A stretch of DNA of 64,000 nt from Algoriphagus resistens (GTDB taxonomy: Bacteria; Bacteroidota; Bacteroidia; Cytophagales; Cyclobacteriaceae): positions 1 to 64,000 of the forward strand of contig NZ_LMXN01000014.1 of NCBI RefSeq assembly GCF_001442615.1, read 5' to 3'. Positions 51,313 to 59,736 of this stretch are shown in pieces. The position numbers and the translations under genes are program-made. Numbering within the stretch: the first letter of the stretch is position 1; each line of letters opens with the position of its first letter. The notes under the pieces are model-generated. The model saw only the letters and a list, made by a program, of their open reading frames with translations, searched no databases and was not told where the DNA came from.

Positions 51313-51915
51313 TTACCTGGCTTCATATTCAGTTACTAGTTCTTCCATAAACTTCGTCAGTTCCACTTTACCTGTACCGTCTTCGGCACTGCTGATAAAG
51401 TAATCCGGTTCTTCTTCGAAGATCTCCCGGGTTTTGTTTAAAAATTTCTGGATATTCTGATGGGTTTTTGATTTTGACTGCTTGTCAGCTTTAGTAAATA
51501 CCAAAGCTGTAGGCACACCCTGAGAACCACACCAAAGCAAAAATTCCAAATCAATCTGCTGAGGCTCTAAGCGGCTATCTATCAATACAAATACACCACA
51601 AAGATTCTCCCGTTTGGTAAGGTAAGTAGTAATCATGCTTTCCCAGCCCTGCTTGACTTTCAGATTTACTTTGGCAAAGCCATAGCCGGGAAGATCGACC
51701 AGGTACCATTTGTCATTGATTAGAAAGTGGTTGATTAACTGGGTTTTACCTGGTTTCTGTGAGGTCTTTGCAAGTCCTTTTTGGTTAACTAGCATGTTGA
51801 TCAGAGAGCTTTTGCCCACATTTGATCTGCCGATAAAAGCAATCTCCGCGCGGTCTGGCTTCGGACAATTTCCGGGGTTGGAATTACTGATTACAAAGGT
51901 GGCTTTCTGGATCAT
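51313..51915 (-). CDS. engB: Ribosome biogenesis GTP-binding protein EngB (YihA/YsxC)
   Basis: 200 residues. G1 GRSNVGKSSL, G3 DLPGYG, G4 TKADK and G5 SSAEDGTG are all present. A small GTPase needed for assembly of the large ribosomal subunit. Its divergent neighbour is ubiE followed by porT, an arrangement I recall from other Bacteroidota. Confidence 0.95.
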   Translation of the reverse strand: MIQKATFVISNSNPGNCPKPDRAEIAFIGRSNVGKSSLINMLVNQKGLAKTSQKPGKTQLINHFLINDKWYLVDLPGYGFAKVNLKVKQGWESMITTYLTKRENLCGVFVLIDSRLEPQQIDLEFLLWCGSQGVPTALVFTKADKQSKSKTHQNIQKFLNKTREIFEEEPDYFISSAEDGTGKVELTKFMEELVTEYEAR

Positions 51916-51932
51916 CTGCTGGTGTTTGTATG

Positions 51933-51940
51933 CAAAAGTA
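51933..51940 (-). promoter_or_regulatory. -7 element of engB
   Basis: TACTTTTG on the minus strand, about 17 bases ahead of the engB start. Confidence 0.5.
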
Positions 51941-52038
51941 GCACATTATCCGAAAAGGGAAGGATGAAAGCAAAGTGGAACATTTTTCCTTTCCTCGTGT
52001 TTCTTGTCTATTATTGTTCTTTCAAAGACAGAATTCTG

Positions 52039-52761
52039 ATGGCCGTAGTACCTTATAAAGACAAGCAAGATTCCAAAAAAGATCAAGTTGCTGAGATGTT
52101 CAATAACATTTCGGGCAAATATGATTTGCTCAATCATGTGCTCAGCATGGGAATTGACATCACCTGGAGAAAAAAAGCGATTAAATATCTTAAAGACGAT
52201 CAACCCAAATTGATTCTGGATATCGCTACAGGCACGGGTGATTTTGCAATTGAGGCGCTTTCTCTGAATCCGGATAAGATCATTGGAGTGGATATCTCTG
52301 AAGGGATGCTCGAGGAGGGACGAAAGAAAATGAAGAAAAAAGGGCTGGAAGATAAAATTGAGCTTCAGCTTGGTGATTCCGAAGGACTGCTTTTTGAAGA
52401 TAATAAGTTTGATGCGGTCATCGTTTCTTTTGGGGTCAGGAACTTCGAAAACCTGGAGAAAGGGTTAGCTGATATGTACCGGGTACTGAAGCCAGGTGGA
52501 AAGGCAGTGATATTGGAATTCAGTAAACCTCGAAAAGCTCCGATGAAGCAGGCATATGCTTTCTATTCCAAAGCCATTTTGCCGCAGATAGGAAAGATTG
52601 TATCCAAGGACAATTCTGCTTATACTTATCTTCCTGAGTCAGTACAGGCCTTTCCGGATGGAATGGATTTCCTGAGAATTATGAACAACGTCGGATTCAC
52701 CAGCAACCTATGCAAACCACTTACATTTGGAATAAGCTCGATCTACGTAGGAACAAAGTAA
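52039..52761 (+). CDS. ubiE: Demethylmenaquinone methyltransferase (UbiE/MenG)
   Basis: 240 residues from ATG 52039 (MAVVPYKDKQDSKKDQVAEMFNNISGKYDLLNH). The frame is open 39 codons higher, but those do not resemble the family. SAM site DIATGTGDFAIEAL, and UbiE signatures KYDLLNHVLSMGIDITWRKKA and FGVRNFENLEKGL. It makes menaquinone by C-methylation. Its last 52 bases overlap the start of porT. Confidence 0.94.
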   Translation: MAVVPYKDKQDSKKDQVAEMFNNISGKYDLLNHVLSMGIDITWRKKAIKYLKDDQPKLILDIATGTGDFAIEALSLNPDKIIGVDISEGMLEEGRKKMKKKGLEDKIELQLGDSEGLLFEDNKFDAVIVSFGVRNFENLEKGLADMYRVLKPGGKAVILEFSKPRKAPMKQAYAFYSKAILPQIGKIVSKDNSAYTYLPESVQAFPDGMDFLRIMNNVGFTSNLCKPLTFGISSIYVGTK

Positions 52762-53516
52762 TCTTACTGGGTTTATTATTTTTCTTGGCGTCAATTCCAT
52801 CGTTTGGGCAGGGGATGTTTGGCTTGACATCTACGGCTGGTTCTGATAATCGTACCCTTTCCTATGGCTTTTTCCTTGCTGCTCATAACAGTACGTTGCA
52901 GCTGAAGTATACGGATGCTTTTCTTAATTCTACCTCAACAAATGCATTCACAGATGTGCGAAGTGTTCAGACTAAATTTTCCCCCGGGTTTTCACTTGGA
53001 TTTATTGGGATTCTGAGGCTTCATGATCAGGTGCAGTTGCTTTTTACTCCAAAAGTGGGTTTTTATGAGTATAAGACAATGGTGACCTATTTTGATAATC
53101 AAGTTGATGAGGAAATAATAGGAGGGGATGTAATTGTAAGCTCAGAAGATCTCGGGAAGGTTTTGGAGTACAGCTCTGAAGCTACCATGGTAGAATTACC
53201 TTTGCTTTTTAAATACAGATCTGTAAGATTCAACAATACCCGCATGTATTTCATCGGAGGTGGGAGCTACCAGTTCCGTACCAAAAGCCAGGATGAAGCC
53301 AATGTGGATGATATTGTATTGACAGGTCAGGATGTTTCTATTGAAGCAGGAATGGGTTTCGAAATTTATTTCAAATACTTCAAGTTTGCTCCGGAAATCC
53401 GTTTTTCGCATGGCCTTATAAATGCTTATCAGGCAGAAAATACACTTCCTGAACTTCAGGATGCAATCTCGTCCATCAAAAGAAAGAGTATTACTGTTTA
53501 TTTGAATTTTCAGTAG
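52710..53516 (+). CDS. porT: PorT-family outer membrane protein of type IX secretion
   Basis: 268 residues. The only usable start is ATG 52710 inside ubiE, giving a 13-residue charged lead, then the signal helix (VILLGLLFFLASIPSFGQG). The mature protein is an 8-strand-type barrel with GFSLGFIGILRLHDQVQLLFTPKVGFYEY and PLLFKYRSVRFNNTRMYFIGGGSYQF, ending in SITVYLNFQ. PorT is a core part of the type IX secretion and gliding machinery. The ubiE-porT order supports the call, and the overlap suggests coupled translation. Confidence 0.88.
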   Translation: MQTTYIWNKLDLRRNKVILLGLLFFLASIPSFGQGMFGLTSTAGSDNRTLSYGFFLAAHNSTLQLKYTDAFLNSTSTNAFTDVRSVQTKFSPGFSLGFIGILRLHDQVQLLFTPKVGFYEYKTMVTYFDNQVDEEIIGGDVIVSSEDLGKVLEYSSEATMVELPLLFKYRSVRFNNTRMYFIGGGSYQFRTKSQDEANVDDIVLTGQDVSIEAGMGFEIYFKYFKFAPEIRFSHGLINAYQAENTLPELQDAISSIKRKSITVYLNFQ

Positions 53517-53617
53517 AAGTTAGCTGCTGAAAAATTGTAGAATTTGAAAATTAGGACGTTTACGTTGATAGTGTAAATTTCTTGTTTGTCTTTTTAAGGA
53601 AGTACCATCTTCATGAT

Positions 53618-53685
53618 TTTTTTATAAAACGAAGCGTAAAACCCATCCATCGTTTTTACGTGGATGGGATGTAAGCGACTAACCC
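53618..53685 (-). repeat. Left end of the IS200/IS605 element with hairpin
   Basis: Perfect 8-bp stem CCCATCCA / TGGATGGG around 53643-53668. It is framed by GTCGCTTACATCCCA on the inner side and GGGTTTTACG plus TTTATAAAAAA on the outer side (minus strand). These blocks and their spacing repeat at 666-747. Confidence 0.75.
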
Positions 53686-54089
53686 TGATTGAGAATATAC
53701 TCTCGAATAGTATCAGGAGAAGCCTCACCGATTGAGCAAACAAAATAACCATCTGACCAAAGTAGATGCTGATACCAATATTTCTTACGAAGAGTAGAAG
53801 GATGTAATAACCAAATTTGACGATTAGATTCTTGTTTTAACCTACGGACAATTTGAGCAATAGACAAACCAGGAATGTAACGGATGAGAAAATGAATGTG
53901 GTCAATATCGCTCTCAAATACTTCAATTTCAAAATCAGAGCCATCAGTAATAGATTGAAAGATGCGTTTAATATCAGTATTTAACTGACCGACAAGTAAC
54001 TTTTTGCGATATTTACAAACAAAGATTAGATGACATTTGAGGTAATGTTTAGACCGGTTTGTGCTGATGTAATTAGATTTTTTAGACAT
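53679..54089 (-). CDS. tnpA: IS200-type Y1 transposase TnpA
   Basis: 136 residues, full length for the family. HUH motif HIH in DIDHIHFLIRY (near residue 65) and catalytic Tyr in the C-terminal TIREYIL helix (near residue 130). The start region SKHYLKCHLIFVCKYRKKLL is typical. It cuts and joins single-stranded DNA at the hairpin ends during replication. Divergent from tnpB with a 95-base gap. Confidence 0.94.
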   Translation of the reverse strand: MSKKSNYISTNRSKHYLKCHLIFVCKYRKKLLVGQLNTDIKRIFQSITDGSDFEIEVFESDIDHIHFLIRYIPGLSIAQIVRRLKQESNRQIWLLHPSTLRKKYWYQHLLWSDGYFVCSIGEASPDTIREYILNQG

Positions 54090-54184
54090 AGTAGCGAAGT
54101 TTTTTGTGAATGTTTCTCAATCAAAATGGAGATATTTACAAAAAACGTAACGGTGGTATAAAAATAATTACTATTTTTCCATAA

Positions 54185-55291
54185 GTGAAAACAATACATA
54201 AGACATATCGCTTTGCAATAATGCCAAATCAGGAACAACAAATCCTATTAAGCAAACATTTTGGATGTGTTAGATGGGCTTATAATCACTTTCTAAATGA
54301 GAGAAAGGAACAGTATGAGTTGAGTAAGAAATCAGACAATTATTATGCACAGGCAAAGACATTGACTGAAATTAAAAAGAAAGAAGAAACTATATGGCTG
54401 AAAGAAGTAAACAGTCAAACTCTGCAATTTGCTTTAAGATGCTTAGATACTGCATACCTAAACTTTTTCCGTGGCAATGCTAAGTTTCCACGCTTTAAAA
54501 GCAGGAGAGATAAAAATACATTCACTGTTCCACAATTTGTAACAGTTGAAAAAGACTTATTGTATATTCCAAAATTCAAAGATGGAATTAAGGTCAATCT
54601 TCACAGAGAAATAAAAGGTGAAGTAAAACATTGCACCATTAGCAAAACACCAACAGGTAACTATTTTGTTTCAATACTTTGTGAAACCCAATATGAACCG
54701 AAACAAAAAACAGGTAAAGAAGTTGGAATAGATTTAGGCTTGAAAGATTTTGTAATTACTTCGGATGGAATTAAATTTAAAAATAATCGTTACACAAAAC
54801 ACCATGAACGTGCTTTAGCAAAAGCGCAAAAACACCTTTCTCGTAAAACAAAAGGCAGTAATCGGTATGAAAATCAAAGACTGAAAGTTGCCATGTTACA
54901 TGAGAAAACAGCCAATTCAAGATTAGATAATTTACACAAAGTAAGTTCTCAAATCATTTCTGATAATGATGTGATTTGTTTAGAAGATTTACACATAAAA
55001 GGAATGATTAAAAATCATAAACTTGCAAAACATATCGCAGATGCAAGCTGGGGAAACTTTGTAAGATTGTTGGAATACAAAGCGGAATGGAATGATAAGC
55101 AAATAGTAAAAATAAACCGCTTCTTTCCCTCTTCTAAAACCTGTAATTCTTGTGGTTGGATAAATCAAAACTTAAACCTTTCAGAAAGAGAATGGACTTG
55201 CAAATGTGGAGTAATCCATGATAGGGATGATAACGCTGCAATAAATATCTTGAAAGAAGGAGAAAATAATCGGGGCGGGACTCTCCGATAA
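54185..55291 (+). CDS. tnpB: RNA-guided endonuclease TnpB
   Basis: 368 residues starting at GTG 54185. The N-terminal wedge/REC part (1-170) begins KTYRFAIMPNQEQQ. The RuvC-like nuclease has its three acids in VGIDLGLKD (near residue 184), ICLEDL (near 267) and HDRDDNAA (near 348). A zinc finger is formed by TCNSCGW and CKCGV. All catalytic residues are intact. The 3' end of the gene and the right end probably also specify its guide RNA. In this family TnpB keeps the element by cutting empty donor sites. Confidence 0.95.
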   Translation: MKTIHKTYRFAIMPNQEQQILLSKHFGCVRWAYNHFLNERKEQYELSKKSDNYYAQAKTLTEIKKKEETIWLKEVNSQTLQFALRCLDTAYLNFFRGNAKFPRFKSRRDKNTFTVPQFVTVEKDLLYIPKFKDGIKVNLHREIKGEVKHCTISKTPTGNYFVSILCETQYEPKQKTGKEVGIDLGLKDFVITSDGIKFKNNRYTKHHERALAKAQKHLSRKTKGSNRYENQRLKVAMLHEKTANSRLDNLHKVSSQIISDNDVICLEDLHIKGMIKNHKLAKHIADASWGNFVRLLEYKAEWNDKQIVKINRFFPSSKTCNSCGWINQNLNLSEREWTCKCGVIHDRDDNAAINILKEGENNRGGTLR

Positions 55292-55387
55292 CACTCTTCG
55301 AGGCTCAAATCAGACTTCTGCAAAGAGGCGCAAGCCGTTGAAAAGAGAAGCCCATCCCATCAGCTTTGCTGTGGGTGGGTAGTTCAC
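55292..55387 (+). ncRNA. Probable omega RNA scaffold / right end of the IS
   Basis: The 3' flank of tnpB up to the element end carries a hairpin (CCCATCC with GGGTGGG, then CAGC / GCTG, loop TTT) at 55351-55379. In studied IS200/IS605 elements, such a right-end hairpin forms the 3' part of the TnpB guide scaffold, and the adjoining chromosomal bases are the guide. Here the guide would begin near 55388. Boundaries are inferred. Confidence 0.5.
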
Positions 55388-55461
55388 TAGAAGGTTGTAG
55401 CTAAGTTTTAGCAACTAATATTTCTGTTTTAGCCTAAATCTATTTCTGTTTATCTTTCAGC

Positions 55462-56220
55462 ATGAAAAATAAAATTGCTTTAGTCACCGGAGCAACTTCA
55501 GGAATAGGCAGAGCCGCTGCAATTACGCTTGCCAAGATTGGCTACAACATCATTGCAACAGGCCGACGTGGGAACCGACTGGAAGAACTCAAATCAGAGC
55601 TGCCCAAAGGAGTTGATTTTTTACCTTTGATATTCGATGTGCGTGATCGGGAAAAAGTAAAGGAAATCCTGGATAATCTTCCCCAGAAATGGAAGGCAGT
55701 AGACGTACTGATAAATAATGCAGGAAATGCGCATGGGATTGATCCAGTCCAAGCAGCCAATCTGGATGATTGGGATGCGATGATAGATATCAATGTCAAA
55801 GGGCTGCTCTACGTGTCCCGGGCGATTATTCCCGGAATGACCGATCGGAAATCAGGGATGATTATCAATATTGGCTCCATAGCAGGAAAAGAAGTCTACC
55901 CAAACGGCAGTGTTTACTGTGGTAGCAAGCATGCTGTAGATGCGATTACCAAAGGCATGAGAATCGATCTAAATCCCTTCGGTATTCGTGTGGTAGCTAT
56001 TCATCCGGGATTAGTTGAAACCGAGTTTTCACTAGTTCGTTTTAAAGGAGATGATAGCCGGGCAGATGCTGTCTATCAGGGAATAGAGCCATTGGTCGCT
56101 CAGGACATTGCAGATATCGTGGAGTTTGCCGTAACTAGACCTGCGCATGTGACAATTGCCGATGTGGTGGTATTACCGACCGCGCAGGCTTCTGCCACTA
56201 TAGTTAAACGAGATTCCTGA
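55462..56220 (+). CDS. SDR family NAD(P)-dependent oxidoreductase (YdfG-like)
   Basis: 252 residues, classical SDR. TGATSGIGRAAA binds the cofactor (Arg in ATGRRGNRL suggests NADP), followed by NNAGNAHG, catalytic Ser in INIGSIAGKE and YCGSK (Tyr and Lys). Length and C-terminus (YQGIEPLVAQDIADIVEFAVTRPAHV) resemble the serine / 3-hydroxy acid dehydrogenase YdfG group. The next gene starts three bases later. Confidence 0.88.
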   Translation: MKNKIALVTGATSGIGRAAAITLAKIGYNIIATGRRGNRLEELKSELPKGVDFLPLIFDVRDREKVKEILDNLPQKWKAVDVLINNAGNAHGIDPVQAANLDDWDAMIDINVKGLLYVSRAIIPGMTDRKSGMIINIGSIAGKEVYPNGSVYCGSKHAVDAITKGMRIDLNPFGIRVVAIHPGLVETEFSLVRFKGDDSRADAVYQGIEPLVAQDIADIVEFAVTRPAHVTIADVVVLPTAQASATIVKRDS

Positions 56221-56222
56221 TT

Positions 56223-56972
56223 GTGAGCAGATTTTATATTCCTTTATTCTTACTTTTAGCCGCCTGCGGGACCGCCCGGAAGAGCGATCAAGAGGTGTTT
56301 TCAGAACAGCAGCGGGAAGAGTTGGGTCCTGTGAAAGATATTGAGCTGGAATCAGGGAAAACTGAATTAGAAGAGAAGTTGGTCGCACAAGGATTGGTGA
56401 ATGTGGAGGAAGCTATTTCCGGGATTAAGGTGGAGCTGAGGTATTCTACCACAGACAATTTCTTCGGACAGGATGTATATGGAGACCTGACTAAAGCTTA
56501 TCTTCAACCCCAAGTAGCGGAGCGGTTGAAAAATGCCCAACAAATGCTTAAAAGTCAGTTTCCGGATTATACTTTGCTGGTTTATGATGGAGTTCGTCCT
56601 TTGAGTGTACAACAGATTCTGTGGGATAATTTGGACAAACCTGATAGTCTTAAACCTTTATATGTGGCAGATCCGAAAAAAGGTAGCTTACATAATTTTG
56701 GTGTGGCCGTGGATCTGACCATTTTTGATCTCAAAGTGGATTCTACGTTGGATATGGGGACACATTATGATTACTTTGGCTATCCGGCCTACCCTGATCG
56801 GGAAAAACAAATGCTTGACGAAGGTAAGATTACCAAAGTTCAAGTTGCGAACCGGGAAATTTTACGGAAAGTAATGATGGCAAACGGTTTCACGGGAATC
56901 GGTTCAGAGTGGTGGCATTTCAATGCCTTCTCCAGAAAAGAAGCCGGGGAAAAATTTGAAATTATCAAGTGA
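56223..56972 (+). CDS. VanX-type D-Ala-D-Ala dipeptidase lipoprotein (M15)
   Basis: 249 residues from GTG 56223. Lipobox LLAAC (Cys16). M15D zinc ligands are in SLHNFGVAVDLT (SxHxxGxAxD) near residue 158 and EWWHFN near residue 231. RYSTTDNFFGQDVYG and YDGVRPLSVQQILW are VanX family blocks. Predicted to split D-Ala-D-Ala in the periplasm for peptidoglycan turnover; no vanHA genes are nearby, so resistance is not implied. Confidence 0.9.
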   Translation: MSRFYIPLFLLLAACGTARKSDQEVFSEQQREELGPVKDIELESGKTELEEKLVAQGLVNVEEAISGIKVELRYSTTDNFFGQDVYGDLTKAYLQPQVAERLKNAQQMLKSQFPDYTLLVYDGVRPLSVQQILWDNLDKPDSLKPLYVADPKKGSLHNFGVAVDLTIFDLKVDSTLDMGTHYDYFGYPAYPDREKQMLDEGKITKVQVANREILRKVMMANGFTGIGSEWWHFNAFSRKEAGEKFEIIK

Positions 56973-57047
56973 GGAATCCAATTATCTGTGCCCTAGATGA
57001 CAGTATTCAATTTTCAATAATTAATAACACCCAAGAACTCAAATCCT

Positions 57048-57782
57048 ATGAACTTAAAACGAACACTTTTCTCGCTCATGCTGATTTTCAGCGTAGCTTC
57101 TTTGGCATCAGCACAGCAATTCAAAGCATTGGTTTTTAGCAAAACTGCCGGTTTCCGCCATCAATCAATTCCTGAGGCTGTAGCGGCGTTGAAAAAAATG
57201 GGGAAAACCCAGGTTTTCAGTGTATACACAACTGAAGATGCGGGAGAATTTACTGATGAAAAATTAGCGAAGTATGATGTGGTGATTTTGACATCAACCA
57301 CCGGTACGATCTTTAATGACGAGCAGAAGGCTGCATTTCAGCGATACGTTCAAAGCGGTAAAGGTGTAGTAGGGATTCACTCTGCCACTGATACCGAATA
57401 CGAATGGCCATGGTATAATAAAATGATGGGAGCTTATTTCCTTTCTCATCCTGCTCAGCAGACGCTTAGACTCGATGTAGTGGATCAGACGCATCCATCT
57501 ACATGGCATTTACCAAAAAACTGGCTATGGACGGATGAATTGTATGAATTCAAAGAAATTAACCCCGATATCAAGGTTTTAATCAAAGCTGATGAAAGCA
57601 CCTACAAAGTGGCTAAGGGAAATGGTGAGAACCATCCAATGGCTTGGTATCACGATTTTGATGGGGGTAGAGTATTCTATACGGCACTTGGCCATGTGGA
57701 GGCAGCTTGGGAAGATCCTGATTTCTTGAAGCACCTTTATGGAGGAATCTGGTATGCTGCTACAGGCGAGCCTTACAAGTAG
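57048..57782 (+). CDS. ThuA domain protein (secreted)
   Basis: 244 residues with signal peptide (ending SLASAQQ). ThuA / trehalose-utilisation fold, a glutamine-amidotransferase-like domain: VFSKTAGFRHQSIPEAV, GKGVVGIHSATDTEYEWPWYNKMMGAYF, NHPMAWYHDFDGGRVFYTALGHVEAAWEDP. The family acts on or near sugars and is common in Bacteroidota; exact reaction unknown. Alone, 75 bases after the dipeptidase gene. Confidence 0.88.
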   Translation: MNLKRTLFSLMLIFSVASLASAQQFKALVFSKTAGFRHQSIPEAVAALKKMGKTQVFSVYTTEDAGEFTDEKLAKYDVVILTSTTGTIFNDEQKAAFQRYVQSGKGVVGIHSATDTEYEWPWYNKMMGAYFLSHPAQQTLRLDVVDQTHPSTWHLPKNWLWTDELYEFKEINPDIKVLIKADESTYKVAKGNGENHPMAWYHDFDGGRVFYTALGHVEAAWEDPDFLKHLYGGIWYAATGEPYK

Positions 57783-57942
57783 TAATGAAAACCTATTATC
57801 TCTAATAGTGGGTAAAAGCTACATTTGCTAACAGTCAAATCCGATTGCTCAGCTGCTGTGAGGGAAGTGATAGGAATGAAAATCCGATTTGCCGGAACTT
57901 AATCCCGATAAATGGGATTGCTAAACAAAAATCAAGAACACC

Positions 57943-58524
57943 ATGCTACAAGCACAAGCAAGACCTGTACACCTCTATATGGAGGCCAATCCAAACCCGA
58001 ATTCCCTGAAGTTTGTCGCCAATTTCATGCTGGTGGATGAGGGTGTAAGTTTTGATTTTCCGGATGCTGAAGGTGCTAAAATAAGTCCGTTGGCGCAAGA
58101 ACTCTTCAATTTCTCTGCTGTAGAGCGCGTATTTATAGCTTCCAATTTTGTGACTGTCACCAAATCAGAAGAAGTGGAGTGGGCAGAGATCCAAGGTATC
58201 GTAAGAGATCACATCAAGCAGTATCTGGAAGCAGGCAAAGCACCTGTTCCGGTTGGCTTTGATAAGGATCCTCTTTTTGATGAGAATGATTCTGAAGTAG
58301 TGAAGAAAATCAAGGGAATACTTGACGAATATATCCGACCTGCTGTAGAACAAGACGGTGGAGCCATAGTTTTCCATTCATTTCACGATGGTGTGGTAAA
58401 AGTTCAGCTCCAGGGCTCATGCTCCGGCTGTCCTTCGAGTACAGTGACTTTGAAAGCCGGTATCCAAAACCTTCTTACCAGAATGCTTCCTGAGGTGAAG
58501 GAAGTGGTGGCGGAAGGAGTTTAA
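57943..58524 (+). CDS. NifU-family Fe-S scaffold/carrier protein
   Basis: 193 residues. Nfu N-terminal domain (about 10-95: EANPNPNSLKFVANFML, FNFSAVERVFIASNFVTVTK). The NifU C-terminal domain (about 115-193) carries the cluster-binding pair in GSCSGCPSSTVTLKAGIQ. It carries [4Fe-4S] clusters to target proteins. Twelve bases before the DUF3810 gene. Confidence 0.92.
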   Translation: MLQAQARPVHLYMEANPNPNSLKFVANFMLVDEGVSFDFPDAEGAKISPLAQELFNFSAVERVFIASNFVTVTKSEEVEWAEIQGIVRDHIKQYLEAGKAPVPVGFDKDPLFDENDSEVVKKIKGILDEYIRPAVEQDGGAIVFHSFHDGVVKVQLQGSCSGCPSSTVTLKAGIQNLLTRMLPEVKEVVAEGV

Positions 58525-58535
58525 GCTGGATTTAT

Positions 58536-59609
58536 ATGGGTAAAAGAGATTGGTCCTGGGCGATTCTTGGAGTTATTGCTTTAGGAATACGTTATTTGGC
58601 GGCTCAAAACCCTGAAGCTACTGATGAAATTTATTCGAGAATTTTCTTTCCAGGTATTCGGAACGTCATAGATATTACGCTGGGAATGTTGCCTTTTCCC
58701 AGCGTTTATTTATTTATAGTCACTGTACTGCTGGTCATTGGCATTTATTCTTGGAGGCTTAGCAAAAAGGCAGGTTGGAAAAGCAAATGGCTTTATTCTC
58801 TGCAGGCATTGGCCAATGGACTAGGTGCATTGATATTCTTTTTCCTGGTGCTATGGGGCTTCAATTATCAGCGTACGCCTATAGTGCAGCAGCTTGGACT
58901 TCAGCCCAAAGCCATGAATCTAGAACAGGTAAAAAGGGAGGTGCAGATCACGTATCGTCTGGCACAGCAGCATAGAAATGCTGTCACGCGCGACACCGCA
59001 GCAATAGATAAAATATTGCCCTATCCTGAACTGGAAAAGCTCGTGCGTTCAAACATTGCCGAAAATCTTGATATGCTTGGGTTAAATTTTACAGGAAGAC
59101 CCAGAACCAAACTCTTTCCCCCGCCGGGTTTTATGCGGAAAATGGGAATCTTGGGGATTTATTTCCCTTTTACCGGAGAAAGCTACATTGACCCCACCTT
59201 GCATGCATTGGAGAAGCCATTTACAGTTGCCCACGAAATGGCCCACAGTTATGGAGTGACAGATGAGGGCGAGGCCAATTTTATAGCTTGGGTGATCTGT
59301 ACCAATTCGGATGACCCCCTATTGCGTTATTCCGGACAATTGAGGCTGCTGAACTATCAGCTGACCGATTATTATAGAATGGCTCCCGAGGAATATAGAG
59401 ATTGGGTGAAAACACTGGATAAAGGTATTAGAAACGACATGATCTCTATCCGAAAAGCCAGCGAGGCAATCAAGCCATATTCATTGGAACTGAGTCGTAA
59501 AACCAACGATGTATTTCTGAAAACACAAGGGGTGAAAGCCGGAGTCAACAGCTACCAGGAATTGCCGAAGTTGGCTTTTGCGTGGAGGGAAAGGATGAAA
59601 GATTTTTAA
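58536..59609 (+). CDS. DUF3810 membrane protein, putative zinc metallopeptidase
   Basis: 357 residues. Three membrane helices in the first 110 residues (with FPSVYLFIVTVLLVIGIYSW and LGALIFFFLVLWGFNY), then a soluble domain with HEMAHSYGVTDEGEANF (HExxH near residue 234, possible third ligand Glu downstream). DUF3810 is common in Bacteroidota and untested. The motif implies a gluzincin-like protease. Probably co-transcribed with the NifU gene. Confidence 0.85.
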   Translation: MGKRDWSWAILGVIALGIRYLAAQNPEATDEIYSRIFFPGIRNVIDITLGMLPFPSVYLFIVTVLLVIGIYSWRLSKKAGWKSKWLYSLQALANGLGALIFFFLVLWGFNYQRTPIVQQLGLQPKAMNLEQVKREVQITYRLAQQHRNAVTRDTAAIDKILPYPELEKLVRSNIAENLDMLGLNFTGRPRTKLFPPPGFMRKMGILGIYFPFTGESYIDPTLHALEKPFTVAHEMAHSYGVTDEGEANFIAWVICTNSDDPLLRYSGQLRLLNYQLTDYYRMAPEEYRDWVKTLDKGIRNDMISIRKASEAIKPYSLELSRKTNDVFLKTQGVKAGVNSYQELPKLAFAWRERMKDF

Positions 59610-59736
59610 GGAATAGGGCAGACACTATGGAAACCTGATTTTTTTGTATGTAGGGTTTTTAAAAAAATAGTATTTTAGTTTTTGAACTGGGGGCTGGTTC
59701 ATTGTGATTTTCTCCAGATGATTTAATTGTTTCTCA

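Larger units (their letters stand above)
53617..55387 (+). mobile_element. IS200/IS605-family insertion sequence, apparently intact
   Basis: Divergent tnpA (minus) and tnpB (plus), both full length, flanked by subterminal hairpins at 53643-53668 and 55351-55379. More AT-rich than the neighbouring chromosome. It is inserted between porT and an SDR gene without breaking either. Exact ends are not defined because these elements make no target duplication. The left limit rests on motifs shared with the remnant at 666-747; the right limit, near GTTCAC at 55382-55387, is a guess. Confidence 0.85.

Noticed and set aside
56223..56972. Vancomycin resistance determinant (vanX)
   Set aside because: It is a lipoprotein dipeptidase standing alone, with no vanH, vanA or vanRS genes; a peptidoglycan turnover role is more likely.
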